Shown here: positions 41,665 through 55,738 of the stretch, piece after piece | Numbering within the stretch: position 1 is the stretch's first letter | Layout of the letters: every line of letters begins with the position of its first letter | Assembly: GCF_019139815.1 (NCBI RefSeq) | Contig: NZ_CP077079.1 | Location: 5,339,001-5,403,000, forward strand | DNA length: 64,000 bases | Reading direction: 5' to 3' | Source: Pseudomonas asgharzadehiana | GTDB taxonomy: Bacteria; Pseudomonadota; Gammaproteobacteria; Pseudomonadales; Pseudomonadaceae | Made by a program: the position numbers and the translations under genes | Notes under the pieces: generated by a model | What the model saw: only the letters and a program-made list of their open reading frames with translations | The model's database searches: none | Told to the model about the DNA's origin: nothing

Positions 41665-44600
41665 GCCTTCAATCCTGCGTGTAGATCCTGCAAGCGACGC
41701 ACGGTCTTTTCCGGACCGAACTTGAGCGCTTCGCAGATAGCTTCGCCAGCAGCAATGGTGGTGGTGCAGTAAATCTTGTGCTGCAGGGCGTTACGACGAA
41801 TGGAGTAGGAGTCCGCGATCGACTGGCGACCTTCGGTGGTGTTGATGATCAGGGTGACTTCGTCATTCTTGATCATGTCGACCACATGCGGACGGCCTTC
41901 CGTTACCTTGTTCACGCGACGCACTTTCAGACCGGCAGCTTCGATCAGCTTGGCGGTCCCGGCAGTGGCGACGACTTCGAAGCCCAAGTTGATCAGATCA
42001 CGCGCCACACCTGCAACCAGTGGCTTGTCGTCATCACGCACGCTGATGAACGCGGTACCGCCGGTCGGCAGCACTTCGCTTGCGCCCATCTGAGCCTTGG
42101 CGAACGCCTCGCCAAAGGTATCGCCCACGCCCATCACTTCACCGGTGGACTTCATCTCTGGGCCCAGGATCGGGTCCACGCCAGGGAATTTGGCGAATGG
42201 GAACACCGCCTCTTTCACGCTGTAGAAGTTCGGGATGATTTCCTTGGTGAAGCCGATTTCCTTCAAGGTCTTACCAGCCATCACGCGGGCAGCGATCATG
42301 GCCAGGGACACACCGATGCACTTGGAAACGAACGGCACGGTACGCGAAGCGCGCGGGTTGACTTCGATGACGTAGATGTCTTCGCCTTGCAGCGCCAACT
42401 GTACGTTCATCAGGCCGACCACGCCCAACTCCAGCGCCATCTTCTTGACCTGTTCACGCATCTCGTCCTGGATATGCAGCGGCAGCGAGTAAGGTGGCAG
42501 CGAGCACGCGGAGTCACCGGAGTGAACACCGGCCTGCTCGATGTGCTGCATGATCGCGCCGATCACCACGTCGGTACCGTCGCAGACCGCATCTACGTCC
42601 ATTTCGATAGCACAGTTGAGGAAGTGATCCAGCAGCACCGGGCTGTCGTTGGATACTTTCACCGCATCACGCAGGTAACGCTTGAGCTCTTCTTCCTCGT
42701 AGACGATTTCCATCGCACGACCGCCCAGTACGTAGGACGGGCGCACCACCAACGGGTAGCCGATCTTGCTGGCTGCACGGATGGCTTCGTCTTCGCTGCG
42801 CACGGTGGCGTTCGGCGGCTGACGCAGGTTCAGGCGCTCAACCATCTGCTGGAAGCGCTCACGGTCTTCGGCACGGTCGATTGCATCCGGGCTGGTACCG
42901 ATGATCGGCACGCCGGCGGCCTCAAGGGCACGCGCCAGTTTCAGCGGTGTCTGGCCGCCATACTGGACGATCACGCCTTTAGGCTTCTCGACGCGACAGA
43001 TTTCCAGCACGTCTTCCAGCGTGACCGGCTCGAAATACAAACGGTCGGACGTGTCGTAGTCAGTTGAAACAGTTTCCGGGTTGCAGTTGACCATGATGGT
43101 CTCGTACCCGTCTTCGCGCAGCGCAAGCGCCGCGTGTACGCAGCAATAGTCGAACTCGATGCCCTGGCCGATACGGTTCGGACCGCCGCCCAGGATAATG
43201 ATCTTGTCGCGGCCCGACGGTGCGGCTTCGCACTCTTCCTCGTAGGTGGAGTAAAGGTACGCAGTGTCGGTGGCAAATTCGGCGGCGCAGGTGTCAACGC
43301 GCTTGTAGACCGGAAAGATATCCAGCTTATGGCGATGCGTGCGCAGGTTTTTCTCGGTCACACCCAGCAATTTGGCCAGGCGCTGGTCGGAGAAGCCTTT
43401 GCGCTTGAGGCGGAACATCAGGTCGCGGTCGATAGACGACAGACCTAGGGTCTTGACCTTCTCTTCTTCCTTGATCAGATCTTCGATCTGCACCAGGAAC
43501 CAAGGGTCAATCATGTTCATGCCAAAGATATCTTCGACGGTCATGCCCGCACGGAAGGCGTCAGCCACGTACCAGATACGCTCGGCACCCGGCACGGTCA
43601 GCTCGCGCTTGAGCACGCTCATGCTCTCCGGGTTGCTCAGGTCAAGCTTCTCGTCCAGACCGCAAACGCCCACTTCCAGGCCACGCAGGGCTTTCTGCAG
43701 GGATTCCTGGAAAGTGCGGCCGATGGCCATGACTTCACCCACAGACTTCATCTGGGTGGTCAGGCGCGCGTCAGCCTTGGCGAATTTCTCGAAGGCAAAG
43801 CGCGGCAGCTTGGTCACAACGTAGTCGATGGACGGCTCGAAAGAGGCCGGCGTAGCGCCGCCCGTGATTTCGTTTTGCAGCTCGTCCAGGGTATAGCCGA
43901 TAGCCAGCTTGGCAGCGATACGCGCAATCGGGAAGCCAGTAGCTTTCGAGGCAAGCGCCGAAGAACGCGATACACGCGGGTTCATCTCGATCACGACCAT
44001 GCGGCCGGTATCCGGGCAGATGCCAAACTGAACGTTGGAACCACCGGTTTCAACGCCGATCTCACGCAATACCGCCAGCGAGGCGTTACGCATGATCTGG
44101 TATTCCTTGTCCGTCAGGGTCTGCGCCGGAGCAACGGTGATCGAATCGCCGGTGTGCACACCCATCGGGTCGAAGTTTTCGATGGAGCAGACGATGATGC
44201 AGTTGTCCTTTTTGTCGCGGACAACCTCCATCTCATACTCTTTCCAGCCGATCAGGGACTCGTCGATCAGCAGCTCTTTGGTCGGCGACAGATCCAGACC
44301 ACGGGCGCAGATTTCTTCGAACTCTTCACGGTTGTAAGCAATGCCACCGCCGGTGCCGCCCATGGTGAAGGACGGACGGATAATGCACGGGAAGCCCAGT
44401 TTTTCGAGAACCGCGTTGGCCTCTTCCATGCTGTGGGCGATGCCGGAACGCGGGCAGTCAAGGCCGATGGACTTCATGGCTTTGTCGAAACGCGAACGGT
44501 CTTCAGCTTTGTCGATGGTATCGGCGTTGGCGCCGATCATCTCTACGCCAAACTTCTCCAGGACGCCTTCGCGCTCCAGGTCCAGGGCGCAGTTCAGGGC

Positions 44601-44882
44601 AGTCTGGCCACCCATGGTTGGCAACAACGCGTCCGGGCGCTCTTTTTCGATGATCTTGGCAACGGTCTGCCATTTGATCGGTTCGATGTAGGTGGCGTCG
44701 GCCATGTCCGGGTCGGTCATGATGGTGGCCGGGTTGGAGTTCACCAGGATGACGCGGTAGCCCTCTTCGCGCAGGGCTTTACAGGCCTGGGCGCCGGAGT
44801 AGTCGAATTCGCAGGCCTGGCCGATCACAATCGGGCCAGCGCCGAGAATCAGGATGCTTTTTATGTCTGTACGTTTTGGCAT
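41661..44882 (-). CDS. carB: Carbamoyl-phosphate synthase large subunit
   Basis: 1073-aa synthetase subunit making carbamoyl phosphate for arginine and pyrimidines. Two homologous ATP-grasp halves are obvious, each with an [22 protein letters not shown] start and an EVNPR(V/A)SR motif, followed by an allosteric MGS-like domain. ATG 44882 ([14 protein letters not shown]) is the usual start; a TTG five codons earlier is weaker. Between carA and carB there are 105 bases, with no extra gene such as the one at this place in P. aeruginosa. Confidence 0.97.
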   Translation of the reverse strand: MPKRTDIKSILILGAGPIVIGQACEFDYSGAQACKALREEGYRVILVNSNPATIMTDPDMADATYIEPIKWQTVAKIIEKERPDALLPTMGGQTALNCALDLEREGVLEKFGVEMIGANADTIDKAEDRSRFDKAMKSIGLDCPRSGIAHSMEEANAVLEKLGFPCIIRPSFTMGGTGGGIAYNREEFEEICARGLDLSPTKELLIDESLIGWKEYEMEVVRDKKDNCIIVCSIENFDPMGVHTGDSITVAPAQTLTDKEYQIMRNASLAVLREIGVETGGSNVQFGICPDTGRMVVIEMNPRVSRSSALASKATGFPIARIAAKLAIGYTLDELQNEITGGATPASFEPSIDYVVTKLPRFAFEKFAKADARLTTQMKSVGEVMAIGRTFQESLQKALRGLEVGVCGLDEKLDLSNPESMSVLKRELTVPGAERIWYVADAFRAGMTVEDIFGMNMIDPWFLVQIEDLIKEEEKVKTLGLSSIDRDLMFRLKRKGFSDQRLAKLLGVTEKNLRTHRHKLDIFPVYKRVDTCAAEFATDTAYLYSTYEEECEAAPSGRDKIIILGGGPNRIGQGIEFDYCCVHAALALREDGYETIMVNCNPETVSTDYDTSDRLYFEPVTLEDVLEICRVEKPKGVIVQYGGQTPLKLARALEAAGVPIIGTSPDAIDRAEDRERFQQMVERLNLRQPPNATVRSEDEAIRAASKIGYPLVVRPSYVLGGRAMEIVYEEEELKRYLRDAVKVSNDSPVLLDHFLNCAIEMDVDAVCDGTDVVIGAIMQHIEQAGVHSGDSACSLPPYSLPLHIQDEMREQVKKMALELGVVGLMNVQLALQGEDIYVIEVNPRASRTVPFVSKCIGVSLAMIAARVMAGKTLKEIGFTKEIIPNFYSVKEAVFPFAKFPGVDPILGPEMKSTGEVMGVGDTFGEAFAKAQMGASEVLPTGGTAFISVRDDDKPLVAGVARDLINLGFEVVATAGTAKLIEAAGLKVRRVNKVTEGRPHVVDMIKNDEVTLIINTTEGRQSIADSYSIRRNALQHKIYCTTTIAAGEAICEALKFGPEKTVRRLQDLHAGLKA

Positions 44883-44987
44883 GGGTTTGTCACTCAAATC
44901 CGCAGGTCAGTCGGCAAGCCGTCTTGAACAATCTTTGAAGAGCCAGCGGGGGCCACCGAGGTTCGGGGCCGCCCGCAGGCCGCTCAC

Positions 44988-46124
44988 TCAGCGTCGCTTG
45001 GCCATCTCATTGATGAAACGGTCGAACAGCGGCGCGACGTCGTTCGGGCCCGGGCTGGCTTCAGGGTGGCCCTGGAAGCTGAACGCGCTCTTGTCGGTGC
45101 GCTCGATGCCTTGCAGGGAGCCGTCGAACAGCGACTTGTGAATGGCGCGGACGTTGCCCGGCAAAGTCGCCTCATCCACCGCAAAACCGTGGTTCTGGCT
45201 GGTGATCATTACAACGCCGGTGTCCAGGTCTTGCACGGGATGGTTGGCACCATGATGGCCGTGACCCATTTTCAGGGTTTTGGCGCCGGAGGCCAGGGCC
45301 AGCAACTGGTGGCCGAGGCAGATACCGAATACCGGAATCTCGGTCTCCAGCACTTCCTTGATTGCCTGGATGGCATAGTCGCAAGGTTCCGGGTCACCCG
45401 GCCCGTTGGACAGGAACACACCGTCCGGCTGCAGGGCCAGTACGTCGCTGGCAGGCGTTTGCGCCGGCACCACGGTAACGCGACAGCCACGCTCGACCAG
45501 CATGCGCAGGATGTTGTACTTCACACCGTAGTCATAAGCGACAACGTGGTAAGGCAGGTCCGCGGACTCGATGGTCGCGTGGCTGTCAGTCTTCAGATCC
45601 CAGACGGTGGAGCGCCACTCGTACTGTTCCTTAGTGCTGACGACTTTCGCCAGGTCCATGCCTTTCAGGCCAGGGAAGCCTTGCGCCGCGGCAATCGCCG
45701 CCTCTTCGGAAATATCGTCGCCGACCATGATGCAGCCGTTCTGCGAGCCTTTTTCACGCAGGATGCGCGTGAGGCGGCGCGTATCGATACCGGCAATCGC
45801 CACAACGTTGTTGGCTTTCAGGTAGTCCGACAGCGACATCGTGTTACGCCAGTTGCTTGCAACCAGCGGCAAGTCACGGATCACCAGGCCGGCCGACCAG
45901 ACACGATCAGACTCGACGTCTTCCGGCGTAGTACCGGTGTTGCCGATGTGCGGATAGGTCAGGGTAACAATCTGTTGGGCGTAGGAAGGATCGGTAAGGA
46001 TTTCCTGATAGCCGGTCATGGCGGTGTTAAACACCACCTCTCCAACGGTCTGACCGTCGGCTCCAATGGCTTCGCCGCGAAAAATGCTGCCATCAGCAAG
46101 GGCGAGTATGGCTGGCTTAGTCAA
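44988..46124 (-). CDS. carA: Carbamoyl-phosphate synthase small subunit
   Basis: 378-aa glutaminase subunit that supplies ammonia to CarB. The class I amidotransferase nucleophile is the Cys in FGICLGHQ, with the His/Glu pair in GHPEASPGP. The start is TTG, clearly set by GGGAGG 7 bases upstream; UUG is also the reported start in P. aeruginosa carA. An intrinsic terminator lies 45 bases upstream in the leader. Confidence 0.96.
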   Translation of the reverse strand: MTKPAILALADGSIFRGEAIGADGQTVGEVVFNTAMTGYQEILTDPSYAQQIVTLTYPHIGNTGTTPEDVESDRVWSAGLVIRDLPLVASNWRNTMSLSDYLKANNVVAIAGIDTRRLTRILREKGSQNGCIMVGDDISEEAAIAAAQGFPGLKGMDLAKVVSTKEQYEWRSTVWDLKTDSHATIESADLPYHVVAYDYGVKYNILRMLVERGCRVTVVPAQTPASDVLALQPDGVFLSNGPGDPEPCDYAIQAIKEVLETEIPVFGICLGHQLLALASGAKTLKMGHGHHGANHPVQDLDTGVVMITSQNHGFAVDEATLPGNVRAIHKSLFDGSLQGIERTDKSAFSFQGHPEASPGPNDVAPLFDRFINEMAKRR

Positions 46125-46167
46125 GAAGACCTCCCGTAAATAAAGCCTGAAAGGGCGATCGCAGGTT

Positions 46168-46207
46168 GTAAAAAAGCGGAGTGACGTATGGACACGTCAC
46201 CCCGCTT
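46168..46207 (-). terminator. Intrinsic terminator (possible attenuator) in the carA leader
   Basis: Minus-strand arms AAGCGGGGTGACGT and ACGTCACTCCGCTT (13 of 14 pairs) with a 6-base loop, then TTTTTT. It ends 45 bases before the carA start codon, inside the only region where a carA promoter could lie upstream of dapB's terminator. Further upstream, CTTTAGTG / CACTAAAAG (46230-46249) can also pair with a distal CTTTAGCGGTGGAC (46279-46292), giving mutually exclusive folds. A leader peptide was not found. Confidence 0.7.
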
Positions 46208-46336
46208 CTTCACTGAATTATTCTGCGCGCTTTTAGTGGACACACTAAAGCTGTAGCTTACAGAAAAAGGGTTTTTTGGTCCACCGCTAAAGAGCCTAAA
46301 AGGCAGGAGAATGCGACAGGGCGTCGCTTAGCGGGT

Positions 46337-46374
46337 AAAAACGGGGCCTCAGGATAATCCCGAGGCCCTGTTTT
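46337..46374 (-). terminator. Terminator of dapB
   Basis: Minus-strand stem AAAACAGGGCCTC / GAGGCCCCGTTTT followed by TAC, ten bases after the dapB stop. It separates the dnaK-dnaJ-dapB block from carAB. Confidence 0.88.
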
Positions 46375-46383
46375 AGCTACTGA

Positions 46384-48325
<1,942 letters not shown>

Positions 48326-48642
48326 AAGTCTTTGCACTCTTAAGGACGTTCAGCCAGACCCTCCTGAGCCTCGCCAAACTCGTTGAGCCCCAATACAGGC
48401 CCGGACCCAACTCACGTCAATTCAACGATCCTGGACATTACTGCTTTTAGCCAGGGACCCGGCCAAAAAAGCGGTATTTATTGCTCGGAAAGCAGGAGCA
48501 TTCCCGATCACACCGCCAGCATCCGAACGTTGTCGCATGCTGTAAAAATTCGCATACCCCAGACACACCAACGCGGGAGCAAGCTCCCGCGCGGCGACAT
48601 CCTACCAGTCACCGCTGGACAGCGGTCAACCGGGCGACCAAC
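48326..48642. other. dnaK-dnaJ intergenic region
   Basis: 317 bases, long for dnaK-dnaJ. It contains a hairpin directly after dnaK (ACCGCTG / CAGCGGT, 48610-48626, no T-tract) and the palindrome at 48572-48591. No sigma-32 promoter for dnaJ and no gene are visible, so dnaJ is probably read from the dnaK promoter. Confidence 0.6.
48572..48591. repeat. REP-like palindrome
   Basis: CGCGGGAGCAAGCTCCCGCG, a perfect palindrome of the GGGAGC...GCTCCC type common as extragenic repeats in fluorescent pseudomonads. No T-tract; may act as transcript-stabilising or attenuating structure. Confidence 0.6.
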
Positions 48643-50559
<1,917 letters not shown>

Positions 50560-50637
50560 GATTTACTCTCCCGAAACTTGAATTTGGTTGCCGCAGCAGT
50601 GGTGGCTAACTGCGGTAGCACTTAAACGCTTGACTTA

Positions 50638-50666
50638 TAAATGGGGGCCTTGCGGCAGATTTCAAG
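50638..50666 (-). promoter_or_regulatory. Sigma-32 heat-shock promoter of dnaK
   Basis: CTTGAAA, 13 bases, CCCCATTTA on the minus strand, an essentially perfect match to the heat-shock consensus. The -35 overlaps the last codons and stop of grpE (stop 50662-50664). Start of dnaK is about 70 bases downstream of the start site. Confidence 0.9.
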
Positions 50667-51222
50667 CCTGCTCATCAATAGAAGGCGAAACGGGTGCAGG
50701 AGCCTTGCTCACCACTACCATCGCCGGGCGCAGCAAGCGGCCGTTGAGCAGATAACCCTTCTGGAACACTTTCAACACGCTGTTTGGCTCAAGGTCATGG
50801 CTTTCCTGCATGGCCATTGCCTGGTGATGCTCAGCATTGAATGGCTCGCCGCCTTGCGGATCGATGGCTTCCAACTGATAACGCTTCAGGGTGTCCTGGA
50901 ACATTTTCAGCGTCAGCTCGATCCCTTCGCGCATCGGACGGATGTTTTCGTCGTCCGGGTTGGACAGCTCAAGACCACGCTCCAGGCTGTCGATGATCGG
51001 CAGCAAATCACTGGCAAATTTCTCCAGCGCGAACTTGTGCGCTTTTTCTACATCCTGCTCGGCACGGCGGCGGACGTTCTGCAGATCGGCGGCAACACGC
51101 AAAGACTGATCCTGCGCAGCGACCAACTGCTCTTCGAGCACTTGCACGCGAGTTGCCAGTTCATCACCGACGGCCGAATTGGCGTCTGGAGCTTGCGTAT
51201 CCTGCGTCTGTTCGTCAGCCAT
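50662..51222 (-). CDS. grpE: Nucleotide exchange factor GrpE
   Basis: 186-aa exchange factor for DnaK. A variable, acidic N-terminus leads into a long coiled coil ([45 protein letters not shown]) and a beta-domain with [20 protein letters not shown] and the family [21 protein letters not shown] at 51222 follows AAAGGAGAAAAC. Its own sigma-32 promoter lies about 50 bases upstream. Confidence 0.96.
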   Translation of the reverse strand: MADEQTQDTQAPDANSAVGDELATRVQVLEEQLVAAQDQSLRVAADLQNVRRRAEQDVEKAHKFALEKFASDLLPIIDSLERGLELSNPDDENIRPMREGIELTLKMFQDTLKRYQLEAIDPQGGEPFNAEHHQAMAMQESHDLEPNSVLKVFQKGYLLNGRLLRPAMVVVSKAPAPVSPSIDEQA

Positions 51223-51274
51223 AGTTTTCTCCTTTCAAAATCATGCACGAGCTCAACTCGCGCTTCTGTTCCGG

Positions 51275-51303
51275 TATATGGGGTCACAATTTCCAGGTTC
51301 AAG
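51275..51303 (-). promoter_or_regulatory. Sigma-32 heat-shock promoter of grpE
   Basis: CTTGAAC, 13 bases, CCCCATATA on the minus strand: one mismatch to the consensus -35 and an exact -10. Confidence 0.88.
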
Positions 51304-51437
51304 AGCGCGAACGTCAGCAAAAGTCTTTCCGGTGCCCAGGATCAATTCCTGCTCCTTACATTCCCCGTCGCGCTAAAAAAACGTTCACATCAAACGAATC
51401 GAGCTAAGCGCGAGGATTGTCAGCCCCAGACAAAACA

Positions 51438-51453
51438 CTGTATAAATAACCAG
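51438..51453 (+). promoter_or_regulatory. LexA (SOS) box upstream of recN
   Basis: CTGTATAAATAACCAG, matching CTGT-N8-ACAG with one mismatch, 24 bases before the recN start. recN is a standard SOS gene, so the site is expected. Confidence 0.85.
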
Positions 51454-51477
51454 ACCTAACACCTGGGAGCGGCCTTC

Positions 51478-53151
51478 ATGCTCGTGCACCTGTCTGTACA
51501 TAACTACGCCATCGTTGAACATCTGGATCTCGAACTGGATCGCGGGATGAGCGTAATCACAGGCGAAACCGGCGCCGGCAAGTCGATCATGCTCGACGCC
51601 CTGGGCCTGACCCTGGGCGACCGCGCCGACAGTGGCGTAGTGCGCCCCGGTGCAGAAAAGGCCGACATCCTCGCCACCTTCGATCTATCAGACATTCCCG
51701 AAGCCGAAACCTGGCTGACCGAGCGCGACCTCAATAATGAAGGCCCCTGCATTCTGCGCCGGGTCATCACCGCCGAAGGGCGCTCCCGCGGCTATATCAA
51801 CGGCACCCCCTGCCCTCTTGGCGATTTGAAAGCCCTGGGCGAGTTGTTGATCGACATCCACAGCCAGCACGAACACCAGTCACTGCTCAAAACCGATACC
51901 CATCGCCGGCTGCTCGATGAATACGCAGGCGCCACTGACCTTGCGCGCCAAGTCCAGTTGGCTGCCCAACGCTGGCGCCAAACGCGCCAAGAGCTGGAAC
52001 GCCTCTCCAACTCGGGCGATGAACAACGTGCTCGGCATCAACTTCTCAGCTACCAGCTTGAAGAATTGGAAAGCCTGGGTCTTGGCGAGACGGAGCTGGA
52101 GCAACTGGAGCAGGAACACAAAAACCTGACCAATGCCGAAACCCTGCTGGGTATCTGCCGCCAGGTGGTGGAGCAATGCAGCGAAAGCGATTCTGGCAAT
52201 GTGCTCAACGCACTTACCGCCAGCCTCAATCGGCTATCCAGCGTAAATAGCGCCTCAGGCTCGCTAAGCGAGGCGACCACGCTGCTGACCAGTGCGCAAA
52301 TACAAGTCGAGGAGGCTGTGGGCGAACTGAATCGTTTTCTGGACCACTTCGATGCCGACCCGGCGCGCCTGCAAGAAATAGAAGAGCGCCTGGACACCAT
52401 CTATACCCTGGCGCGCAAACATCGAATCCAGCCCACTGAAGTGGCAACGATGCAGCAAAAACTGCTCGATGAAATCGAGACGTTGAATGCCAATGACGAA
52501 TCCATTGAGCGACTGGGCGAAGAGCTCACCTCTTTTGCCCGCCACTATCAAGAGAAAGCCCGGGAACTGAGCGACCTGCGCCAACAGGCCGCCACAAGCC
52601 TGGCCAGCGCCGTAGAGCAGGAAATTCAGCGCCTGGGCATGCCGGGTGGGCGCTTCACCATTGAGCTGCGCGCCAACGCCGGCCATGAGCTGCAGCCCCA
52701 CGGACTGGAACAGGTAGAACTACTGGTCAGCGCCAACCCAGGCCAACCGCTCAAGGCACTGGCAAAAGTGGCGTCTGGTGGCGAGCTGTCGCGAATCAGC
52801 CTGGCGATCCAGGTGATTACCGCGCAAACCTCACGGGTACCGACATTGGTATTCGACGAAGTTGACGTCGGTATCGGCGGGCCGACTGCGGAAATTGTTG
52901 GCCAGCTGTTGCGCCGCCTGGGGGACCGGGGCCAGGTGCTTACGGTCACGCACCTGCCACAAGTGGCAGCCCAAGGGCACCAGCACTTGTTTGTGCACAA
53001 GGTAAGAGGCAGCGATGCGACACATACTGCGGTATCCAAGCTGAACAAGTCGGAGCGAGTGGAAGAAGTGGCGCGAATGCTCGGCGGGATAGACTTGACC
53101 AAAGAGTCTTTGGCTCACGCCAAAAAAATGGTTGTAGCCGCCAAGGCCTGA
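51478..53151 (+). CDS. recN: DNA repair protein RecN
   Basis: 557-aa SMC-like ATPase acting in double-strand break repair. Walker A GETGAGKS (K35), a long coiled-coil middle (about residues 150-370), then ABC signature ASGGELSR and Walker B TLVFDEVDVGIGG. Divergent from grpE with a LexA box in its promoter region. Confidence 0.96.
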   Translation: MLVHLSVHNYAIVEHLDLELDRGMSVITGETGAGKSIMLDALGLTLGDRADSGVVRPGAEKADILATFDLSDIPEAETWLTERDLNNEGPCILRRVITAEGRSRGYINGTPCPLGDLKALGELLIDIHSQHEHQSLLKTDTHRRLLDEYAGATDLARQVQLAAQRWRQTRQELERLSNSGDEQRARHQLLSYQLEELESLGLGETELEQLEQEHKNLTNAETLLGICRQVVEQCSESDSGNVLNALTASLNRLSSVNSASGSLSEATTLLTSAQIQVEEAVGELNRFLDHFDADPARLQEIEERLDTIYTLARKHRIQPTEVATMQQKLLDEIETLNANDESIERLGEELTSFARHYQEKARELSDLRQQAATSLASAVEQEIQRLGMPGGRFTIELRANAGHELQPHGLEQVELLVSANPGQPLKALAKVASGGELSRISLAIQVITAQTSRVPTLVFDEVDVGIGGPTAEIVGQLLRRLGDRGQVLTVTHLPQVAAQGHQHLFVHKVRGSDATHTAVSKLNKSERVEEVARMLGGIDLTKESLAHAKKMVVAAKA

Positions 53152-53171
53152 ATACCTCTCCTATAGAAAGC

Positions 53172-53197
53172 ACGAAGGCGACCCTAAGGTCGCCTTC
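53172..53197. terminator. Convergent terminator, recN / fur
   Basis: CGAAGGCGACC-CTAA-GGTCGCCTTCG, a perfect 11-bp stem between the convergent stops. T-tracts are poor on both sides. Confidence 0.65.
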
Positions 53198-53228
53198 GAT
53201 CGTTTCGCAGAGCAATTCTGCGTCGTTT

Positions 53229-53633
53229 TTACTTTTTCTTACGGATGTACAACACCAGATTGTGGTCGACCAGATCGAAGCCATGCTCTTCAGCAATCTT
53301 ATGCTGCAGCGCTTCGATTTCGGGGCTGGTGAACTCGATAACCTCGTTGGTATCCAGGTCAACCATGTGATCGTGATGACCACCGTCAGCCAATTCGAAC
53401 ACCGCATGACCGCCGTCGAAATTATGACGAACCACCAGCCCTGCGGCTTCAAACTGGGTCAGTACACGGTAAACCGTGGCCAGGCCGACATCCTCGTTAG
53501 ACTCCATCAGCGCCTTGTAAACATCCTCGGCACTCATGTGACGCTGCTCAGCAGAATCGAGCATTTGTAGAATCTTGACTCGTGGCAGAGTCACTTTAAG
53601 ACCGGCTTTGCGTAGTTCGCTATTTTCAACCAT
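53229..53633 (-). CDS. fur: Ferric uptake regulator Fur
   Basis: 134-aa iron-responsive repressor. The winged-helix domain holds TLPRVKILQMLDSAEQRHMSAEDVYKALMESNEDVGLATVYRVLTQF; the metal region is HHDH (86-89). There is no cysteine anywhere in the protein, so no CxxC structural zinc site as in E. coli Fur; this is usual for Pseudomonas. ATG 53633 (MVENSELRKAGLK) is the family start. Divergent from bamE. Confidence 0.97.
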   Translation of the reverse strand: MVENSELRKAGLKVTLPRVKILQMLDSAEQRHMSAEDVYKALMESNEDVGLATVYRVLTQFEAAGLVVRHNFDGGHAVFELADGGHHDHMVDLDTNEVIEFTSPEIEALQHKIAEEHGFDLVDHNLVLYIRKKK

Positions 53634-53657
53634 GGTTAGCTTTCTCGCGGATGCTGC

Positions 53658-53686
53658 TTCGCAGCTTCTCTTAATACGGGTATGAT
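53658..53686 (+). promoter_or_regulatory. Probable sigma-70 promoter of bamE
   Basis: TTCGCA, 17 bases, TATGAT, about 45 bases before the bamE start, in the fur/bamE divergent gap. Confidence 0.5.
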
Positions 53687-53731
53687 CGGCGTTTACGTTG
53701 TCCCAGCCAAGATAGTGGAAGTCGCCCACCG

Positions 53732-54259
53732 ATGCAAAACACCAAGCTCTTGCTAACCAGTTTCACCTTTGTGGGACTGCTCGCACTCGCCGGTTGTTCA
53801 TTCCCCGGGGTTTACAAAATCGACATCCAGCAGGGCAATGTCGTCACGCAGGACATGATAGACCAGTTACGCCCGGGAATGACCCGACGGCAAGTAAGGT
53901 TTATCATGGGCAATCCCCTGCTGACCGACACTTTCCATGCCGATCGCTGGGATTATCTCTATAGCCTCCAGCCTGGTGGCGGTGAACGCCAACAGGAGCG
54001 CGTCAGCGTCATTTTCAATGGCAATGACCAGCTCGTCAGCCTGTCCGGCGACTTCATGCCTGGCGTGAGCCGCGATGAAGCCCTGCTCGGCAAAGATAAC
54101 GGCACTAACGTGACTGCGCCAACGCAGGAAAGCGAGAAGCCGAAGTCCGAAGTACCGGCCAAGCCTGGGTCCTTGCTCGACAAGATCCAGAAGGACGTCG
54201 ACGGGGTCGAAACCGTTCCAGTCCCGACGCCTCAGCCTCTGGACACCAGCCCGCAGTAA
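53732..54259 (+). CDS. bamE: Outer membrane assembly lipoprotein BamE (OmlA)
   Basis: 175-aa lipoprotein of the BAM complex. Lipobox LALAGC with lipidated C22; the SmpA/OmlA domain follows with [48 protein letters not shown]. The C-terminus is a longer low-complexity tail (Pro/Lys/Thr) than in E. coli, as in other pseudomonads. Shares the regulatory gap with fur, the known omlA-fur pair. Confidence 0.95.
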   Translation: MQNTKLLLTSFTFVGLLALAGCSFPGVYKIDIQQGNVVTQDMIDQLRPGMTRRQVRFIMGNPLLTDTFHADRWDYLYSLQPGGGERQQERVSVIFNGNDQLVSLSGDFMPGVSRDEALLGKDNGTNVTAPTQESEKPKSEVPAKPGSLLDKIQKDVDGVETVPVPTPQPLDTSPQ

Positions 54260-54271
54260 CTTCGTGGCGCT

Positions 54272-54306
54272 CAACAAAAAGCCCGGCATGCCGGGCTTTT
54301 TGTTGC
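54272..54306. terminator. Bidirectional terminator, bamE / rnfH
   Basis: CAACAAAAAGCCCGGC-ATG-CCGGGCTTTTTGTTG: a strong stem with A and T tracts on the two sides, serving both convergent genes. Confidence 0.93.
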
Positions 54307-54322
54307 CTGTGGTTTGGCGACT

Positions 54323-54625
54323 TTATAAAGACTGCTGCTTGGCCAGCGCCGCCTTGGCCGCACGTAGCCTGCGGACTTCCTTAGGGTCTACCAGCAAGGG
54401 GCGGTAGATTTCAATACGATCCCCCGCTTGCACAGCGCGCGCATCAGCGTCTGCGACTACCTTGCCGAAGACCCCCAAAGGGCAGCCCGCCAGGTCCACT
54501 CCAGGAAATTGCGCCGCCATCCCCGACGCCAGCACCGCGGCTCGCAGACTGGTTCCCGGCGCCACCGCAACCGCCAACAGAACCTGACGTTCAACAGCGG
54601 CGTACACCACCTCAATCTCAACCAT
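54323..54625 (-). CDS. rnfH: RnfH family ubiquitin-like protein
   Basis: 100-aa beta-grasp protein of the UPF0125/RnfH family; role unknown, sometimes called RatB. The start [14 protein letters not shown] and GDRIEIYRPLLVDPKEVRRLRA are family signatures. It overlaps the ratA stop by 8 bases, so the pair is coupled. Confidence 0.93.
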   Translation of the reverse strand: MVEIEVVYAAVERQVLLAVAVAPGTSLRAAVLASGMAAQFPGVDLAGCPLGVFGKVVADADARAVQAGDRIEIYRPLLVDPKEVRRLRAAKAALAKQQSL

Positions 54626-55052
54626 GCAGTTGCTTGGCTCGCTGGCAGAATGCATCGACCAAGGTGTTGGCCGCCTGATTGAACAAAGGCCCCAACGTCG
54701 CGCGCACAATCGGCCCCGCGTAATCGAACGAGAGGTCCAGACTGATCTTGCAAGCCTTGTCGGTCAGCGCCTTGAACACCCACACGCCGTGCAGTTGGGT
54801 AAATGGCCCTTCCTGCAGATTCATTTCAATGGACTTGCCCGGCACCAGCACATTGCGCGTCACAAAATGCTGGCTAAGGCCACCCTTGGCCACCCCGACA
54901 CTGGCGACCATGTGCTCCTCACTGCCTTCCAACACTTCGGCGGTGGAGCACCACGGCAAGAATTCCGGGTAACGCGCCACGTCGTTGACCAGGTCATATA
55001 GCGCCTGCGCCGGGTAAGGCAGCAGGGCCGAGCGTTGAATATGCGTCGTCAT
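54618..55052 (-). CDS. ratA: RatA family START-like protein (ubiquinone-binding)
   Basis: 144-aa SRPBCC/START domain protein of the Coq10/RatA family, with [28 protein letters not shown] and [15 protein letters not shown]. Family members bind ubiquinone; in E. coli RatA was reported to block 70S subunit joining. ATG 55052 ([11 protein letters not shown]) is chosen; the longer open frame to 55451 crosses smpB. Convergent with bamE and divergent from smpB, as usual. Confidence 0.92.
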   Translation of the reverse strand: MTTHIQRSALLPYPAQALYDLVNDVARYPEFLPWCSTAEVLEGSEEHMVASVGVAKGGLSQHFVTRNVLVPGKSIEMNLQEGPFTQLHGVWVFKALTDKACKISLDLSFDYAGPIVRATLGPLFNQAANTLVDAFCQRAKQLHG

Positions 55053-55220
55053 GTGTGCGTTATTTCCACAGCTGAGCAGCAAACATCGCGAAAGAACAGG
55101 CCGATTCGCGAGAGAAAAAAACCAAAGAACTGCCCGCATTGTCCGGGATTCGTCCAACACGCTCAAGCACGCAGGTTGACCGTAGCCGATACGCTCGCAA
55201 CTCCCTATAATGCCGCCCCT

Positions 55221-55703
55221 ATGGCTAAACAAAAGAAACACCCCACAGGGACCATCGCGCAAAATAAAAAGGCGCGACACGATTACTTCATCGAACATCG
55301 TTTCGAGGCTGGTCTGGTCCTGGCCGGCTGGGAAGTAAAAAGTCTGCGCGCCAGCAAGCTGCAACTGGTCGACAGCTACGTACTGCTCAAAGATGGCGAG
55401 GCATGGCTGCTCGGCAGTCATATCACCCCGCTGACCACCGCGAGCACCCACGTGATTGCCGACCCGGTGCGCACGCGCAAGCTATTGCTCAATGCCCGCG
55501 AACTGGAAAAACTCGCTGCCGCCGTACAGCAGAAGGGCTATGCCTGCATCTGCCTGTCCTGGTATTGGAGCAAGCATCTGGTCAAGTGCGAGATCGCCCT
55601 GGGCAAGGGCAAGAAGGAATACGACAAGCGTGATACCGAGCGCGAGCGCGATTCCAACCGCGAGCTGCACCGCGCGGTACGCAACAAAGGCAAGGAAGAA
55701 TAG
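55221..55703 (+). CDS. smpB: tmRNA-binding protein SmpB
   Basis: 160-aa partner of tmRNA (ssrA at 61842-62238) in trans-translation. Contains [29 protein letters not shown] and the C-terminal helix [17 protein letters not shown] 55221 ([10 protein letters not shown]) is the family start. No Shine-Dalgarno is visible, and TATAAT lies 10 bases before the ATG (55206-55211), so the mRNA may be nearly leaderless. Confidence 0.95.
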   Translation: MAKQKKHPTGTIAQNKKARHDYFIEHRFEAGLVLAGWEVKSLRASKLQLVDSYVLLKDGEAWLLGSHITPLTTASTHVIADPVRTRKLLLNARELEKLAAAVQQKGYACICLSWYWSKHLVKCEIALGKGKKEYDKRDTERERDSNRELHRAVRNKGKEE

Positions 55704-55738
55704 CCGTTGCCACGATGTAGCCCTGGGTAACCCCTGGG

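Noticed and set aside
55035..55220. 62-codon N-terminal extension of smpB
   Set aside because: Extension has no SmpB family match and crosses the -10-like [16 protein letters not shown] is the standard start.
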